Assembly: GCA_933228675.1 (NCBI GenBank)
Contig: OW121743.1
Coordinates: forward strand, 112,205,781 to 112,269,780
Source of the DNA: Stomorhina lunata
Lineage: Eukaryota > Arthropoda > Insecta > Diptera > Rhiniidae
DNA: 64,000 nt
Direction of reading: 5' to 3'
Below the pieces are notes generated by a model. It ran no database searches. It was given only the letters and a program-made list of their open reading frames with translations, and was not told where the DNA came from. Position numbers and translations under genes: made by a program. Of this stretch, positions 60,898 to 64,000 are shown piece by piece; position 1 is the first letter of the stretch, and every line of letters begins with the position of its first letter.

Positions 60898-61535
60898 TTT
60901 TCAAGAAAAAATATTTTTGTTTAAAATTTATTTAAAATTTTTTTATGTTGATATTTTTCTAATGATAACACAAGATTTTAAAAATTTTATGTAAAAAAAT
61001 TTTATGTTAAAAATGTTCTATAGAAAAATTTTATACCAAAAATTTTCTATAGAAAAATTCTATACCAAAAATTTTCTATTGAAAAATTCTATAAAAAATA
61101 TTTTCTATACAAAATTTTTTTATAGAAAAATTTTTTTTAAATATTCTATAGAAAAATTTTATACTGAAAATTTACATTAGAAAAATTATATATTAGAAAA
61201 AATTTATATTGAAAATTTTTATTAAAAAAATTGTATGTTGAAAATTTTCAACAGAAAAATTTTATACCAAAAATTTTCAAAAGAAAAATTTTATACCAAA
61301 AATTTTCTATAGAAAAATTTTATATCAAAAATTTTCTATAGAATTTTATAACAAAAATTTTTTATAGAAAAATTTTATAACAAAAATTTTCTATAAAAAA
61401 AATTTATACCAGAAAAAATTTATATTGAAAATTGTCTAGAAAAAAATATTTTCAAGACAAAAATATTTTAGTTTAAAATTTATTTAAAATTTTTTTATGT
61501 TGATATTTTTCTAATGATAACACATGATCTTAATA
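60898..61535 (+). repeat. Family J satellite bounded by direct repeats
   Basis: A core of about 29-bp units (ATTTTCTATAGAAAAATTTT with an ATACCAAAA linker) at about 61010-61440, diverged. A segment of about 85 bp (ATTTTCAAGA, AATTTATTTAAAATTTTTTT, ATTTTTCTAATGATAACACA) lies at 60898-60980 and again at 61449-61535, so the array is enclosed by direct repeats about 550 bp apart. Confidence 0.85.
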
Positions 61536-61599
61536 TTATAAAATCGGAAGACAACCCTACTAATAACAAATTATATTAAGCCAAGCTTGACATAGCGAA

Positions 61600-63010
61600 T
61601 GTTTTCTATAGGAAAGCCAAAGTTTTCTGTAGAAAAGCTTTCAATAGCTTTCGAAAAGCTTTCGATAGCTTTTGAAAAGCTTTCAATAGCTTTCAATAGC
61701 TTTCGAAAAGCTTTCTATAGCTTTTTAAAAATTTTCGATAGCTTTTGAAAACCTTTCGATAGCTTTTGAAAAGCTTTTGAATAGCTTCCGATACAAAAGT
61801 TCTCTTTCTTAAAAAAAAAACTTTCGATATTGAAAGTTTCTATATGAAAGCTTTCAACATTCAAAGTTTTATTAAAAAAATTAAAAGTTTTCTGTGGAAA
61901 ATCTTCCGACATCAAAAGTTTCTTATAGAAAGCCTTTCGACATCAATTTATATAGGAAATCTTTAGATATTGGCAGTTTTACATTAAAGAGCTTCTGATA
62001 TAAAATGTTTTTAATAGAAAGCTTTGGTAATTTAAAGTAACGTTTAGAAAATCTGTTAATATAAAAGGTTTGCAATCCGAAATCTTTTGACGGCAAAAGT
62101 TTCATTTAAGAAATTTTTTGATATCTTTTTTATTGAAAATCTTTCAACATCAAAAGCTTATTATAGGAAACCTTTCGACATCGAAAGTTTTATATAGAAG
62201 ATCATTTATTTTTTTCTTTTAAAGCTTTCGATATGAAATGTTTTTAGTAAAAAGCTTGTATATCAAAAGTTACCTATAGAAAACTTTTTGATATTGAAAG
62301 TTTTCAATAGGAAAGTTTTATATAAGAAATTTTCGATACCAAATATTCATTATAGGAATTCCTTCGACATGAAAAGTTTTAGATAGGAATTTTTAATATA
62401 CAGATATGTGATGGAAAACGATCGTTTTCAAATCGATCGATTTCAGATATATTTTTGAAATAATTTCCGGTTATTTTCCCAAAAAATTCAAACCAAATGA
62501 AAGATAAAATATCAGTCAAAAGGATTAAAGCCAAAATTTTCATTTTTTTTTGGGGAAATAACCGAAAATTAGCTGAAAAATATGTCTGAAATCGATCGAT
62601 TTGAAAACGAAAAATGTCCATCACATACCTGATAAACAGTTTTTAAACAAGCTTTTGATATTAAAGTTATCTATAGGAAATCTTTTGATATTGAAAATTT
62701 TCTATAGAAAAGTTTTATTTAAAAAGTTTTCTATCTGAAATATTTGGACGACAAATGTTTTATATGAGAAACATTTCCATATCCAAAGTTTATTATAGAA
62801 AATCTTTTAACATTCAAAGTTTTATATAAAAAAAAACTTTAGATTAATAATGGCAGTTTTTTATTGCAAAGCTTTGGATGTGTGATGTTTTTAGTATAAA
62901 GCTTTAGATATAAAGAGTAACCTATAAGGTAGCTCTTGATATTGAAAGTTTTCTATCCGAAAAAAATTGTCGATAAAAGTTTAGTACAAGAAATCATTAT
63001 AGATCCCACC
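61600..63010. repeat. Family K AAGCTTTCGA-type degenerate repeats
   Basis: Irregular units rich in AGCTTTCGATAGC, GAAAAGCTTTC and GATATTGAAAGTTTTC, about 21-30 bp apart. The densest, most regular part is 61610-61800. It is more GC-containing than the other families and probably independent of them or much older. It is interrupted by the palindromic element at 62401-62631. Short minus-strand frames here are repeat-derived. Confidence 0.75.
62401..62631. mobile_element. Palindromic MITE with GATCGATTT-rich ends
   Basis: A 231-bp element with long inverted ends: CAGATATGTGATGG and TTTTCAAATCGATCGATTTC at the left, GAAATCGATCGATTTGAAAA and CCATCACATACCTG at the right. Inner parts (CGGTTATTTTCCC and GGGGAAATAACCG) also pair. 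CAG-starting ends suggest hAT-like, but an 8-bp target duplication is not clear. An 81-codon minus frame inside is a by-product. Confidence 0.75.
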
Positions 63011-63021
63011 GAAAGCTATAA

Positions 63022-63537
63022 GAATGTTAAATTCATTGGAGCTAGGGCCTTTCTATAAAAATTAATGTTTGTCTGTCTATATGACCTTTATAGAATAGTA
63101 AACTATGCGTTTGATCATACTATGATCTTTAGGTTTCTAAGTTGGTGTGTTTAATTCCGACAGATGGCGCTACTGAAAATTATACAAAATTAGTTGAATC
63201 GTAAACTATGGATATAATCATAGTCATTAAACAGTTTCAATTCTTTCTCTATTCATAACAAAAAATAAATTTTTATAACGAATGTTAAATTCATTGGAGC
63301 TAGGGCCTTTCTATAAAAATTAATGTTTGTCTGTCTATATGACCTTTATAGAATAGTAAACTATGCGTTTGATCATACTATGATCTTTAGGTTTCTAAGT
63401 TGGTGTGTTTAATTCCGACAGATGGCGCTACTGAAAATTATTCAAAATTAGTTGAATCGTAAACTATGGATATAATCATAGTCATTAAACAGTTTCAATT
63501 CTTTCTCTATTCATAACAAAAAATAAATTTTTATAAC
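63022..63537 (+). repeat. Tandem duplication, 258-bp unit
   Basis: Two consecutive copies of a 258-bp segment, the first starting at 63022 and the second at 63280, both with GAATGTTAAATTCATTGG, GTTTGTCTGTCTATATGACC and CGACAGATGGCGCTACTG. Only a couple of base differences are visible (ATTATACA against ATTATTCA near the middle), so the duplication is very recent. It could be a transposon fragment; not assigned. Confidence 0.95.
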
Positions 63538-64000
63538 AAACTTTACCCTATTGAATGATTGAAAATTTCCCTGACTTCCTAGTGTTTGCTGGATTATTCT
63601 AAACTAAACTCTCCTTCTATCAACATATTTAGTTTTATTGTTTTTATAAAGTTTTTGTTATTTTCACACAAAACAATTAAATTTTTATTGTATATAAAAA
63701 AATGAAAAAAAAAAAAAAATTTTTTTTATTTTTCATTCATTTATTTTTCTACAAGTTTTTTTCTTTTGTTTTTTATTAAATCTGTTTACAACAAATTGGC
63801 TTTAATTTTTCTTTATTTTTCTCCCTATAAATTGTAGTTGTAGGTTCATAGTCATGCCACAGATACGCTCGAGTATTTTTTATGTAGTCTATGACGTATT
63901 TTGGGCGATCGTTTGGTATATGTCTCAGTCTGTCTGCATTTTGATTTCATTATTCATGGTTAAGTTTTTCATTTAAGACAATTTAAAAAGATTAAAATGA
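63538..64000. other. Unique AT-rich end of window
   Basis: A and T runs (63700-63730), then sequence of more ordinary composition (63840-63950). No gene or repeat could be supported. Confidence 0.45.

Overview
The window reads as non-coding DNA from an AT-rich insect genome, most likely a higher fly (Diptera). The basis is the strong A/T bias, CATATGTATG-type and CA microsatellites, many short non-autonomous DNA transposons (hAT-like and piggyBac-like) and very heavy satellite content. No exon, complete gene, functional tRNA or rRNA could be supported. The long open frames that exist come from tandem repeats whose period is a multiple of 3, or are short chance frames. The window could be intergenic or lie inside a giant intron; the sequence does not say which.

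Layout. 1-5.1 kb: two arrays of a 29-bp satellite (family A) facing each other in opposite orientation. 6.6-10.5 and 12.2-13.7 kb: family B (28 bp, AAGACG linker), with a hammerhead-ribozyme-like insert at 8.87 kb. 15.2-18.1 kb: a nearly perfect 11-bp satellite. 20.2-23.1 kb: family C (29 bp, CATATAG). 24.0-26.0 kb: family E (about 30 bp, CGATA), which switches strand internally. 27.7-31.7 and 33.1-35.9 kb: family D (33 bp) as a giant inverted pair around a 1.3-kb spacer. 39.4-40.3 kb: a foldback hAT-like element with 8-bp target duplications. 41.7-43.6 kb: a third family A array inside what look like terminal inverted repeats. 45.7-46.7 kb: a 12-bp satellite. 48.1-49.3 kb: family G. 51.2-55.7 kb: a 1.15-kb-arm inverted repeat carrying tRNA-like sequences, one arm interrupted by a TTAA-flanked piggyBac-like MITE. 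57.5-58.6, 61.0-61.5 and 61.6-63.0 kb: further arrays (I, J, K). 63.0-63.5 kb: a recent 258-bp tandem duplication.

How it fits together. Most of the satellites are variations on one theme: a self-complementary core, A4-5/T4-5 tracts around TTTTTC-TATAG or CTTTAG, joined by a short linker that differs between arrays. Several arrays occur as strand-inverted pairs. Three arrays end within about 25-30 bp of (or one short terminal motif from) a copy of the same roughly 218-bp MITE family. One array is bounded by terminal inverted repeats. The strongest hypothesis is a satellite superfamily born from, or seeded by, non-autonomous transposons, then amplified locally and inverted. Transcripts across the inverted pairs could form very long hairpins; that is inference.
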